A DNA stretch of 55,587 nt from Chloroflexota bacterium (GTDB lineage: Bacteria > Chloroflexota > Anaerolineae > DUEN01). The notes below the pieces were generated by a model. That model was given only the letters and a program-made list of their open reading frames with translations, had not been told where the DNA came from and did no database searches. Below are positions 24,426-32,884 of the stretch, one piece after another. A program made the translations under genes and the position numbers. Every line of letters begins with the position of its first letter. Position 1 is the first letter of the stretch. The stretch covers positions 1-55,587 of the forward strand of contig JAADGJ010000122.1 of NCBI GenBank assembly GCA_013152435.1, read 5' to 3'.

Positions 24426-25634
24426 TCAACGTCGCCGCGCGGCGAAGTCGGGGACGGGCACTGGAGCGCCACCGCGTCGCACCGATTCCTGAGAGAGCGG
24501 GATGACGGCGCTCCAGGTCACGGCGTCGTATACGTCGATGGGGGGCGGGATGTCGTTCCGGATGGCCTCGACGAAATCGAGCAGCACGAAGAAGTCACCG
24601 CCGCCGTGACCGGCACCCGTGGCCCTCTCCCCCCACTGTCGCCAGGCCTCGTCCTCGTAGCGCTCCGCGTATGTCCATAAGGAACTCCAGGTCGCCTCGC
24701 CCCTCTCGGGGTCGGGTGGGCTGGCCCCCCGGTCGTGCCCATCGATCCAGACCAGGGGGCGCTCCCCGTCGTAGCGCGGGGAGACGTACGCGCCTCGAGT
24801 GCCCTGCAGCACGTAGTGGGTCATGTTGTGTGGGCGGGGGGATACCCAGTCCACGCGCAGCACGATCAGCGCCCCTCGTTCGGTCTGGATCACCGTCGTG
24901 GCGGAGTCTCCATGTTGGAAGTATCCGGGCCGCGCGGCGGGGTGATCGGCCCCCAGCCGCTCGGCCGCGTAGCGATGGGCCGCCTCCTCCCTCGTCATCC
25001 ATGTTGCCAGGCTCACCAGCCGGTCCGTACGGTTGATCCCCAGCCACTGGGCCACCGGCCCCAGCGAGTGTGTGGGGTAGCTGTTGCCGTTCACCTCCCG
25101 ACGGTAGCGCCCACGCCAGGTCAGCTCCCCGTTCTCATCGAATAGCAGATGGCGGCAGTCATGGATGTAGGCGCCCTCCGCGTAGGTCAGGTCGCCGAAG
25201 AGGCCATGGCGCACCATGCTGAGCACCAACCGGTTGGGGCGCGTGTAGCAATAGTTCTCGGCCATCATGTAGACGCGATCGGAGGCCTCCGCCGCCTCGA
25301 TCAGCGCCCATCCCTCCTCCAGTGTGCAGATGGCGGGCACCTCGCTCAGCACGTGCTTGCCCGCCGCCAACGCCTGGATCGCCTGGGCGGCGTGCAGGGA
25401 CAGAGGCGTAGCGATGAGCAGGGCGTCGCAGTCGCCCCGATCCAACAGATCCTCAAAACGGGAGAAGGCCTGGATCTCCGGGTCTTGTCTGCGCCAGGTC
25501 TTCAGCACCTCGGGATCGGGATCGCATATGGCGGTGAACCTCACCTGATCGCTCAGGTGGGAGGCTGCCTGGCGAAATGCCATCGCCCGGCGGCCGCCGA
25601 CGGCTCCCATCTTGATCGGCGTCGTGTGGGGCAA
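24426..25634 (-). CDS. Gfo/Idh/MocA-family oxidoreductase
   Basis: An upstream frame runs to 25721, but GAGGAGG lies just before TTG 25634, the likely start (MPHTTPIKMGAVGGRRAMAF), giving 402 residues. The N-terminal Rossmann domain has a glycine motif, GAVGGRR, and the strand VRFTAICDPDPEVL. The segment CDALLIATPLSLHAAQAIQALAAGKHVLSEVP is the usual NAD-domain end, but the lysine of the canonical EKP is Val here. The C-terminal domain includes ENYCYTRPN and HSLGPVAQWLG. Members oxidise or reduce sugars, inositols and sugar nucleotides, or hydrolyse glycosides by redox chemistry. It is 83 bp downstream of the lipoprotein gene. The substrate is probably a carbohydrate, by context only. Confidence 0.9.
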   Translation of the reverse strand: MPHTTPIKMGAVGGRRAMAFRQAASHLSDQVRFTAICDPDPEVLKTWRRQDPEIQAFSRFEDLLDRGDCDALLIATPLSLHAAQAIQALAAGKHVLSEVPAICTLEEGWALIEAAEASDRVYMMAENYCYTRPNRLVLSMVRHGLFGDLTYAEGAYIHDCRHLLFDENGELTWRGRYRREVNGNSYPTHSLGPVAQWLGINRTDRLVSLATWMTREEAAHRYAAERLGADHPAARPGYFQHGDSATTVIQTERGALIVLRVDWVSPRPHNMTHYVLQGTRGAYVSPRYDGERPLVWIDGHDRGASPPDPERGEATWSSLWTYAERYEDEAWRQWGERATGAGHGGGDFFVLLDFVEAIRNDIPPPIDVYDAVTWSAVIPLSQESVRRGGAPVPVPDFAARRR

Positions 25635-25717
25635 GGGAGACCTCCTCTGTTCAGGGATGGGATGGCCGGTCAGGGCCGCGGCGGCCGCGACCCTGACCGC
25701 TTTCCGGGAGCGTGTCG

Positions 25718-27724
25718 TCACTCACATTGCCATGTGTAGTCCGTGCGCAGCCAACAGCGAGGCCCTATCTGCTTGCCGGGCCTGTAGTAGGTGATGCGCC
25801 ACACGCTGCCCGGCTTCCCGCCACCGATCCGAATCCATCCCAGTCTGCTTCGGGCCTTGTTGCGGATCACCAATCCCTGGTTGGGCTTGCCGCCCAGGGA
25901 TACGGGGACCAGCCACTCGCCCTGCTTCAGAATGCCCAGATCGCGCAGCTCATCCGCCAGCCAGTCCAGGTCTCGCGTCTCCACACCCGGATCGCATCCG
26001 GATTGCCCGGGGAGCCGCAGCGCGATCTCCAGGCGCGTGGGATCGCAGCCGGGGACCCAGTACAGGTCGAAGAAGTCGGCGGCTGTCAGGGCGAACGGCA
26101 GCAGGTAGCGCCCGTTCACCCAACCCTGCTTGTTGGCGACGGCATCTCGGACCAGATACCACGGGCTGCCGCTCACGTCCACGGGGCCGTCCAGGATCGT
26201 CACGACCCCGTTGGGCGGGATCGTGTAGAATTTCGGGTTGTGCACGCCCGGCCCCGTCCGCATGTTCAACCCGTCCCACGCGCTTACCGGATCGACGCGG
26301 GCCAGGCTGCCGATGGGGAACATGCCGCCCATTTCGGCGATGAGGTCCGCCGCTCGGTTGATGGCGATGATCCACAGCGGCGGGGGCTCCGGCTGTAGCG
26401 CCAGGTTGGCCTGTCCCACCAGACGATTGGAGCTGTCGAAGGCCACGATGCCGTCGAATTGAAGCGGCGAGGTGGCGTCCATCTCCAGGGCGGCGGCCTC
26501 GTCGCCCACGAAGATCCCGCTGATGACGCGGGCGAGCCCGCTGCGAAGGATCGGATCGTTCTTGTCGCGGTAGCCCATGAGCAGGAGCTCATCCCCCGTG
26601 CGCACGCTGGTGGCGTCGCCCAGTCGGACGGCGGGCAGGGTGACGGAGGTGAGGGGGCGGTAGTCCGCGTCTCGGGTGATCTGGAGCAGGACCAGATCTG
26701 CCGTCAGGTCCACCGAGAGGACCTCGGCGTAGTAGGCGAGATCTGCCAGCTGCTCCGGCGAGGCGCTCCTGTATACGAGCACCTCGGCCCCCAGGGGCGG
26801 GGCGCCGATCTGCTCATAGTTGGCCAGGATCAGCCCATCGGATCGGATGATGACGCCCGTGCCGCTGGGCGGGTGCATTCCCGGCCCGGGTATGATCAGG
26901 ACCAGCGACTTGCTGAGCTGGCGGATGCGCTCCGCCAGGGTGGGTGTGGGGCTGGGCTTCGGTGTGGGCGTCGGCGGCCTGGGGGTTGGCGTGGGCGGGA
27001 TCGGCGATGGGGTCGGCGTGGGCGTCGGCAATTCATCGTGGAACCAGTGCCAGATCCCGTCTACCTGGGCCAGATGGGCGACCTCGCCTCGCTGCCATTC
27101 CTGGCCGTCACTACGGCCCGTGATGGTGTAGGCGATCTCGGCCACGTGGCCGTAGCTGCGGCCGCGATAGATCCATGTGTCCAGATAGCGGACCTCCTCA
27201 TAGTCGATTCGCAGCACCTCATAGGTTCGGGTGGCTTCCTGATATGCGGCGAACGCTTCCTTTTCGATGACCTGCTTGCTGTGCGGATGGAGGAGATCAT
27301 AGGCCCGGTCGTAGTCACGCTCGTTGAGCCAGCGATGGATCAGCTTCAGCGTCTCCTCCGGCCCGGGCACCAGGTTGACGGTTACCATCCCCTGCATCAG
27401 CGGGTAGACTGATTTGGGCTCGAAGCCGGGGGCGCTGACTTGAAGCTGTTCCTGCTCGGTGGCCCGGACGCGGAAGTATCCCTCGCTGTCGGTGGTGACC
27501 GTCTCCAGGCTGGAACGCACCTGGGCGTTGGCCAGGGGGTGCCCCGTGATCGCGTGCCGCACCGTGCCCTCGCTAATCGAGGGAGCGGGCGGCGATGTGG
27601 CTGTTGGGGCCGGCGTGGTTGTGGGAGCAACGGTGGGCGGGGGCATGGGAGCACATGCGACGACGAGAAGCAGCACGCAGATGAGGGGGAGCCACCGTTG
27701 GGCGGGAGAAGAAAGCCCTGTCAT
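25718..27724 (-). CDS. Lipoprotein with degenerate trypsin-like domain and SH3 domain
   Basis: The start is ATG 27724 after AAAGGAGG (the frame itself is open to 27826); 668 residues. Residues 11-24 form a lipoprotein signal with lipobox VVAC (Cys24). Then come a Pro/Thr stalk, a carboxypeptidase-regulatory-like beta domain (51-118), an NTF2-like helical-beta domain (123-230, LKLIHRWLNERDYDRAYDLL), a second PTP stalk (232-262), a trypsin/DegP-like fold (about 270-460) and an SH3-type domain (about 475-541, GLNMRTGPGVHNPKF). The protease signature is broken: the TNxHVV position reads ANYEQIG, and the GNSGGP position reads PLQFDGIV, although the ADLVLLQI strand is kept. It is therefore probably a binding protein on the outer face of the membrane rather than a protease. 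Confidence 0.85.
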   Translation of the reverse strand: MTGLSSPAQRWLPLICVLLLVVACAPMPPPTVAPTTTPAPTATSPPAPSISEGTVRHAITGHPLANAQVRSSLETVTTDSEGYFRVRATEQEQLQVSAPGFEPKSVYPLMQGMVTVNLVPGPEETLKLIHRWLNERDYDRAYDLLHPHSKQVIEKEAFAAYQEATRTYEVLRIDYEEVRYLDTWIYRGRSYGHVAEIAYTITGRSDGQEWQRGEVAHLAQVDGIWHWFHDELPTPTPTPSPIPPTPTPRPPTPTPKPSPTPTLAERIRQLSKSLVLIIPGPGMHPPSGTGVIIRSDGLILANYEQIGAPPLGAEVLVYRSASPEQLADLAYYAEVLSVDLTADLVLLQITRDADYRPLTSVTLPAVRLGDATSVRTGDELLLMGYRDKNDPILRSGLARVISGIFVGDEAAALEMDATSPLQFDGIVAFDSSNRLVGQANLALQPEPPPLWIIAINRAADLIAEMGGMFPIGSLARVDPVSAWDGLNMRTGPGVHNPKFYTIPPNGVVTILDGPVDVSGSPWYLVRDAVANKQGWVNGRYLLPFALTAADFFDLYWVPGCDPTRLEIALRLPGQSGCDPGVETRDLDWLADELRDLGILKQGEWLVPVSLGGKPNQGLVIRNKARSRLGWIRIGGGKPGSVWRITYYRPGKQIGPRCWLRTDYTWQCE

Positions 27725-28067
27725 GGTTGCACCTCCTTTGTTCGACCACCGGGCGGAACCGCCTCGGCAGCGCGAGAAGACGCAAAATGTTGAGGGGGCA
27801 AGTATGTGCTCATAAGTATAACACACTCTCGTTGATCGAGCGCCTATTTGGCCGGAGATGATCTTTCAAGATTTGACGTGCGACCACGGAAGTAGTAACG
27901 CAATCGCTCATATTGGCATATACGACGAAGACAGTGCCCCTATCTGTGCCGTCCAGTGCATGCCCGCGGAGCGCATCTCATGGGGGAAGCGGGCTTTACA
28001 GGCCCGGGAGGCGGGTGTACGATATGGCCAGGATATGGGCTCTCCTTTCATGAGTTGGGAGGGATAT
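27725..28067. other. Divergent regulatory spacer
   Basis: The spacer separates the lipoprotein gene (minus) from the amidohydrolase operon (plus). On the minus strand a TATACT at about 27813-27818 could be a -10 element, without a convincing -35. On the plus strand TTGACG at about 27875 could be a -35 with only a poor -10. An open frame continues upstream of 28068 to 27858, but the region looks non-coding. Confidence 0.35.
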
Positions 28068-28817
28068 GTGCGTTTCTTCGATTGCAACGTCTTCTTCGGG
28101 CTGCCGATGAGACGCCCGCTCGCCCCGGTCCCCACCGCAGAGGATCTGCTGGCTGAGATGGATCGCGCGGGTGTGGAGGGGGCCCTGGTCTGGCACATCG
28201 CGCAGCATGATGCCTCGCCCCAGGTCGGCAATCGGCTGCTGGCCGAGGCCATTCGGCCCTACCCGCGCCTGGTAGGGTGTTGGACCGTGCTCCCCAATCA
28301 GACGCGCGAGTTTCCCCCGCCTCCCCTCTTCTTCCAGCACATGCGAGAGGCCCGAATCGCCGCGCTGCGGGTCTTTCCCGGCTCCCACCGCTTCCTGCTC
28401 AACGCCGTGTCCATGGGGGATCTGCTGGAGGAGATGGTGGCCCGTCGGATACCGCTCCTCGTCTCCCTCCGGCGCGGCATGGAATGGCGTGACATCTATG
28501 CCCTGTTGGCCGAGTTCCCGGATCTGGTGTGCGTGATCTGCGACCACGGCAGTTGGGGCAGCGATCGCCTGTTTCGGCCGCTGCTGGAGCGCTATCCGCA
28601 TGTGTATGTGGACATCGCCCAGTACATGCTGGATGGCGGCCTGGAGGCCCTGGTGTCCGACTATGGGGCCACGCGAATGCTGTTCGGCAGCGGATTCCCC
28701 GAATCCTACTTCGGCGGCATGATGTTGGCCCTGCGACACGCGGGCATCCCGGACGAGGCTCGGGCGGCCATCGCCGGCGGCAACCTGGAGCGGATCCTGA
28801 AGGAGGTGCGCCTGTGA
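28068..28817 (+). CDS. Amidohydrolase-family (PF04909-like) protein lacking metal ligands
   Basis: The frame is open from 27858, but the protein pattern begins at GTG 28068 (MRFFDCNVFFGLPMRRP), with GGGAGGG at 28057-28063; an ATG at 28050 is the alternative. It has 249 residues and a TIM-barrel amidohydrolase-2 layout. Compared with the next gene, the metal sites are largely gone: the N-terminal HxH is FFDCNVF, the strand-end histidine is LLVSLRR, and the FGTDLP aspartate is FGSGFP. Only the CDHGSWG histidine remains. It therefore probably does not carry out metal-dependent hydrolysis and may be a regulatory or structural partner. Its TGA overlaps the GTG start of the next gene (GTGA), implying translational coupling and perhaps a heteromeric complex. 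Confidence 0.8.
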   Translation: MRFFDCNVFFGLPMRRPLAPVPTAEDLLAEMDRAGVEGALVWHIAQHDASPQVGNRLLAEAIRPYPRLVGCWTVLPNQTREFPPPPLFFQHMREARIAALRVFPGSHRFLLNAVSMGDLLEEMVARRIPLLVSLRRGMEWRDIYALLAEFPDLVCVICDHGSWGSDRLFRPLLERYPHVYVDIAQYMLDGGLEALVSDYGATRMLFGSGFPESYFGGMMLALRHAGIPDEARAAIAGGNLERILKEVRL

Positions 28818-29677
28818 TCGGACCTTCGGAGCTGGCCCGGGAGTTCTGGGAGTCAGGAAGGGTGGAGTCCTGTCCCATCTATGATATGCACGGACACATG
28901 GGGATCTGGCACTCCATCTATTTCCCCCGAGCCGACGCGGCCGCGATGATCCAGACCATGGACGAGTGCGGCGTGCGGATGCTGGTCTTCTCCCATCACA
29001 TGGCGCTCTTCGCCCCCGACGTGGGGAACGTGGCCAGCGTGCAGGCCGTCCGCCGATATCCGGATCGCCTGCGGGCGTACTGTGTCGTCAACCCCAACTA
29101 TCCGGAGCATCTGGATCGGGACCTGGCGACCTTCGAGTCGCATCGTGATGTGTACGTCGGATTCAAATTTCTGGCTGACTATCACGGCATCGCTCTCACG
29201 GACGAGCGCTATCAGCCCGCGTGGGAGTACGCGAACGAGCGGGAGCTGCTGATCCTGACCCACACCTGGGGCGGGAGCGCGCTGGATGGGCCGGACGTGA
29301 TCCGCCGGATGGCCGAGCGTTACCCGCGCGTCAGGCTGCTGCTGGCGCATGCCTGTCATGGGGACTGGGACGCGGCCGTGCAATTGGCGCGGGATTTTCC
29401 CCATGTCTATCTGGAGCTGACGGCCGTGTTCGACGATCGGGGCGTGCTGGAGAAGTTCGTGCGCGAGGCCGGCTCCGATCGTCTGCTCTTTGGGACGGAT
29501 CTACCGTGGTTCGATCCGCATCACGCGATCGGCGCCCTGCTCTCCGCCGACATCGATGACGAGGATCGGCATCGTATCTGTCATCGGAACGCTGAGCGCC
29601 TGCTGGCCCCCTTCCTGGGGGGAGGCTTGGATGACGGGACGGGCGGCGGGATACCATCGGGAGGGGGATTCCAATGA
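28814..29677 (+). CDS. Amidohydrolase-family (PF04909) metal-dependent hydrolase
   Basis: The start is GTG 28814, overlapping the previous stop and preceded by AGGAGG at 28801-28806; 287 residues. The barrel metal ligands are present: DMHGHMG (HxH), ILTHTWGG, LLLAHACHG and the C-terminal aspartate in FGTDLPWFDP. Family members are decarboxylases, lactonases and amidases acting on small carboxylated or cyclic compounds; the substrate here is unknown. The paired upstream paralogue has lost these ligands. The stop overlaps the DegT gene start (ATGA at 29674-29677), so three genes form a tightly coupled operon. The frame opened by upstream codons to 28529 is antisense-free shadow of the previous gene and was not used. 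Confidence 0.9.
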   Translation: MIGPSELAREFWESGRVESCPIYDMHGHMGIWHSIYFPRADAAAMIQTMDECGVRMLVFSHHMALFAPDVGNVASVQAVRRYPDRLRAYCVVNPNYPEHLDRDLATFESHRDVYVGFKFLADYHGIALTDERYQPAWEYANERELLILTHTWGGSALDGPDVIRRMAERYPRVRLLLAHACHGDWDAAVQLARDFPHVYLELTAVFDDRGVLEKFVREAGSDRLLFGTDLPWFDPHHAIGALLSADIDDEDRHRICHRNAERLLAPFLGGGLDDGTGGGIPSGGGFQ

Positions 29678-30951
29678 TGTCACAAGGCTATGAGAGGTTG
29701 GCGATCGAGGGAGGGACGCCCGCCAGGCGGCGGCCGGACCCGCCCATGTACCCTGGGGGGATGATGATCGATCGGGAGGAGGAGCAGGCGGTCTTGGAAG
29801 TGCTGCGCACCAAGCGTCTGTTCCGCTACTACGGCCCGCATCCGGGCCCCTCCAGGGTGGACGAACTGGAGCGGGCGTTCGCTGCCCACATGGGCGTTCG
29901 CCATGCTCTGGCTGTGACCTCGGGCACGGCGGCCCTGATCTGCGGCCTGCAGGGGATCGGGGTGGGCCCCGGGGATGAGGTGATCGTCCCCGCCTACACG
30001 TGGATCGCGTCCGCCTCCGCCGTGCTGGCTGTGGGTGCCGTGCCCGTGCTCGCCGAGGTGGATGCGTCCCTCACCCTGGACCCGAAGGACGTAGAGGCGA
30101 AGATCACGCCCCATACTCGGGCGATCATGGCTGTGCACATGCGGGGCGCGCCATGCCGGATGGACGAGCTGATGGCCATCGCCCGGCAGCATGGGCTCAA
30201 GGTGATCGAGGACGCGGCGCAGGCGAACGGCGGCGGCTACAAGGGACGGCGGCTGGGCTCCATCGGCGACGTGGGCTGCTTCAGCCTGCAGTTCAATAAG
30301 ATCATCACCGCCGGCGAGGGCGGGATGGTCATCACTGATGACGAGCAGGTGTGGAAGCGGGCGGTCATGTTCCACGACGTCATCGGCGGGCTGCGCAACG
30401 GATTCCCGGCTGACGAGATCCTGTGGGGCGTCAATTTCCGCATGCCGGAGCTGCTGGCCGCCGTGGCGTTGGTGCAACTCCGTCGATTGGATGGGCTGCT
30501 CACGGCCATGCGGGAGCGCAAACGCATGCTCAAGGCCGGCCTGGACGAGGTGGTGCGGCGCAAAGGCATCCGCTTTCGAGAGATCACCGATCCAGAGGGG
30601 GATACCGGCATCGCGTTGGTGTTCTTCATGGAGGGTCCCGAGGTGGCCGGGAGGGTCGTGGAGGCGTTGCGGGCGGAGAACATCGGCGCGAGCGTGCTGT
30701 ATCATCCGGATCGGGCGGATTACCATATCTACAGGCATTGGACGCCCATCATGGAGCGGAGGACCTGGACGCCGGAGGTCGGTCCCTGGCGCTGGGCGCG
30801 TCGGGAGATCCGGTATGCTCCGGACATGTGCCCGCGCACGTTGGACCTGTTGGGCCGCGCCGTCCATCTGGATGTCAACCCGCTGCTGACCAACGAGGAC
30901 GTCGAGGAGACGATCGAGGGGGTAAGCCGGGTGTTGGAGGCGCTGGCCTGA
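29674..30951 (+). CDS. DegT/DnrJ/EryC1/StrS-family PLP aminotransferase
   Basis: A 425-residue protein with its ATG at 29674, overlapping the preceding TGA; GGGAGGGGG is placed eight bases upstream. The fold-type-I PLP site is intact: TSGTAALICGL (phosphate binding), EDAAQANGG (Asp180, pyridine nitrogen) and the Schiff-base Lys209 in CFSLQFNKI, followed by GEGGMVITDD. Members transaminate keto-sugars or, as in AHBA synthase and sugar dehydratases, catalyse related reactions; they need an amino donor such as glutamate. Coupling to two amidohydrolase-family genes suggests metabolism of an amino-cyclitol or amino-sugar, but no sugar-nucleotide genes are adjacent. The N-terminal AIEGGTPARRRPDPPMYPG is typical of the AHBA/StsC-like subgroup. 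Confidence 0.93.
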   Translation: MMSQGYERLAIEGGTPARRRPDPPMYPGGMMIDREEEQAVLEVLRTKRLFRYYGPHPGPSRVDELERAFAAHMGVRHALAVTSGTAALICGLQGIGVGPGDEVIVPAYTWIASASAVLAVGAVPVLAEVDASLTLDPKDVEAKITPHTRAIMAVHMRGAPCRMDELMAIARQHGLKVIEDAAQANGGGYKGRRLGSIGDVGCFSLQFNKIITAGEGGMVITDDEQVWKRAVMFHDVIGGLRNGFPADEILWGVNFRMPELLAAVALVQLRRLDGLLTAMRERKRMLKAGLDEVVRRKGIRFREITDPEGDTGIALVFFMEGPEVAGRVVEALRAENIGASVLYHPDRADYHIYRHWTPIMERRTWTPEVGPWRWARREIRYAPDMCPRTLDLLGRAVHLDVNPLLTNEDVEETIEGVSRVLEALA

Positions 30952-31003
30952 ACTGCGGCCTTGCGCGCCGAGCCCGGTCAGGAGATCGTCGTCCGTCGCC
31001 GGG

Positions 31004-31900
31004 CTACCCCTTCAGCCCCGTCAGCGCCACGCCCTGCACGATGAAGCGCTGCACGAAGATATAGAGGATAATGATCGGCATGATGGCGGCGACGGAGGCC
31101 GCGGTGAACAGGCCGTACTCCACGAAGTAGACGCCGATGAACTCCACCAGGCCGAGCGTGAGGGGGTACATGCGGCTCTCGGTGGCCACCACCAGGGGCC
31201 AGAGGAGGTCGTCGTACTTGAAGATGAAGACGAAGACCACCATGGCGGCCAGGCTGGAGCGCACCAGGGGCAGCACGACCCGCCAGTACGTGCTGAGCAG
31301 GCCGGCGCCATCGATCTTGGCCGCGTCGATGAGATCGTCGGGAATGGTGAACATCGTCTGGCGCATCAGGAAGATCCCGAAGGGGTAGAACATCCAGGGC
31401 AGGATCATGCCCCAGTACGTGTTCAGCATGGGGATGCCGAACGTGCGCTCGATGCGGAGAAGTAGGCCGTGCAGCGGAATGATGTACGTCGCGAAGGGCA
31501 CGGTCATGGTGGCCACGATCCCGTAGAACAGGAGGTCTCCAAACCGGGAGCGGTGCTTGACGAGGACGAAGCCGACCAGCGTGCTGGTGAACAGGACGAT
31601 GAGGGTCGTTCCGCCCGCGTAGATGAAGGTGTTCAGGAAGTAGCGGGCGAACTGCGGGGTCCACACGCCGATGTGATGCTCCAGGGTGAAGCTATGCGGC
31701 CAGAGGGTGGGGGGCACGCGCAGCAGCTCGCTGGACTCCTTCACGGAGGCCGTGATGACCCAATAGAAGGGGAAGAAGAAGATCAGCGAGAAGAGCAGAA
31801 GCCCCGCGTAGAGGATCGTACGCTCCACCGCCTGTCCCAGCCGGATGGAGATGCGCGGTCGTGCGGCCTTTGCTGTGAGAGGGTGTTCCGTCGCGGGCAT
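31004..31900 (-). CDS. Carbohydrate ABC transporter permease (MalG/UgpE type)
   Basis: A 298-residue inner-membrane protein with six predicted helices, starting at ATG 31900 (MPATEHPLTAKAARPRIS). The cytoplasmic EAA loop that docks the ATPase reads DAAKIDGAGLLSTYWRVVLP. N-terminal FPFYWVITASVKE and C-terminal FIVQGVALTGLKG are typical of MalG-type CUT1 permeases. It pairs with the MalF-type gene six bases upstream and the lipoprotein binding protein at 32885-34291 to form a sugar importer. No ATPase gene is present, as is common where a shared MsmK-like ATPase serves several CUT1 systems. The converging DegT gene ends 52 bp away. Confidence 0.95.
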   Translation of the reverse strand: MPATEHPLTAKAARPRISIRLGQAVERTILYAGLLLFSLIFFFPFYWVITASVKESSELLRVPPTLWPHSFTLEHHIGVWTPQFARYFLNTFIYAGGTTLIVLFTSTLVGFVLVKHRSRFGDLLFYGIVATMTVPFATYIIPLHGLLLRIERTFGIPMLNTYWGMILPWMFYPFGIFLMRQTMFTIPDDLIDAAKIDGAGLLSTYWRVVLPLVRSSLAAMVVFVFIFKYDDLLWPLVVATESRMYPLTLGLVEFIGVYFVEYGLFTAASVAAIMPIIILYIFVQRFIVQGVALTGLKG

Positions 31901-31906
31901 TGGGGA

Positions 31907-32818
31907 TTATTCCTCCAGGCTGGATGGCACGAAGCGGAACTGCAGAAGCGTGATGAGCACGATGATGACGAAGAAGATGACGGACATCGCGCTGGCGTAT
32001 CCCTCTTTGCCGTAGCTGAAGGCCGTCTCGTAGATGTTGTAGACCACGGTGTGTGTGGCGTAATTGGGACCGCCGCGCGGCTCAGACACGGCTCCCTGGC
32101 CGCCGGTCATGACATAGGTCTCGGTGAACATCATCAGGGTGCCGATGGTGTTGATGATGAGCACGAACAGGATCGTCGGCATCAGCAGGGGGAGCGTGAT
32201 GTTCAGGAAGCGGCGCCAGCGGGAGGCGCCGTCGATCATGGCGGCCTCATAGTAGACGTGGGGGATCGCTTGCAGGCCGGCCAGGTAGATCACCATGGCA
32301 TAGCCGATGTTCTTCCACACGCCCACGATCGCCAGGGAGGGCAGCGCGGTCTTGGTGCTGCGCAGCCAGCGCACCGGCCCCAGCCCGATCAGATCGAGGG
32401 CTGCGTTGAACAGCCCGATCCTGGAGGGCTCGAACATGTAGCGCCAGACCACCGCCACGGCCACCAGCGGCACCACGTAGGCGATGAAGTACGCGGCGGT
32501 GAAGAAGCCGCGCAGCGTCAGGTTGGTGATGCTGTTGACCAGGACGGCCAGGATCAGCCCGAGGATCATCACACTGGGCACGACCATGAGCGTGTAGTGG
32601 AAGGATACCTGGAGCGATTTGAGGAAGACCGGGTCATCCGTGAACAGGGTCTTGTAGTTCTTGAGGCCTACCCACTCCATCTGGAAGTATTGCTTCTTAT
32701 ACAGACTCCACGCGAACGTCTGGGCGATGGACTGCCACAGGACGAGGATAAAGAAAGCAGCGGTCACCAGGAGCACCAGGGTGGCGATCCAGTCTTTGGG
32801 CAGCCAGCGTTGGTTCAT
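31907..32818 (-). CDS. Carbohydrate ABC transporter permease (MalF/UgpA type)
   Basis: A 303-residue membrane protein starting at ATG 32818 (MNQRWLPKDWIATLVLL) with about six helices. The EAA loop is YEAAMIDGASRWRRFLNITLP. The region WVGLKNYKTLFTDDPVFLKSL is the usual periplasmic or external segment of MalF-like permeases, and the protein lacks the extra large loop of enteric MalF. It ends RFVPSSLEE, six bases before the MalG-type gene. A strong hairpin at 32837-32869 separates it from the binding-protein gene, which would let the binding protein be made in excess. Substrate probably an oligosaccharide or polyol, not determinable here. Confidence 0.95.
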   Translation of the reverse strand: MNQRWLPKDWIATLVLLVTAAFFILVLWQSIAQTFAWSLYKKQYFQMEWVGLKNYKTLFTDDPVFLKSLQVSFHYTLMVVPSVMILGLILAVLVNSITNLTLRGFFTAAYFIAYVVPLVAVAVVWRYMFEPSRIGLFNAALDLIGLGPVRWLRSTKTALPSLAIVGVWKNIGYAMVIYLAGLQAIPHVYYEAAMIDGASRWRRFLNITLPLLMPTILFVLIINTIGTLMMFTETYVMTGGQGAVSEPRGGPNYATHTVVYNIYETAFSYGKEGYASAMSVIFFVIIVLITLLQFRFVPSSLEE

Positions 32819-32836
32819 CTCCGACCCCCGAGCAGG

Positions 32837-32869
32837 AGAGCCCCGGCCTCATCACGAAGCCGGGGCTCT
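32837..32869 (-). terminator. Intercistronic hairpin between binding protein and permease genes
   Basis: A perfect 11-bp inverted repeat, AGAGCCCCGGC (32837-32847) and GCCGGGGCTCT (32859-32869). It lies 16 bp past the binding-protein stop and has no T-run, so it fits a partial terminator or mRNA stabiliser of the sort seen in sugar-importer operons. Confidence 0.6.
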
Positions 32870-32884
32870 GAGCTGTGGTATGGT

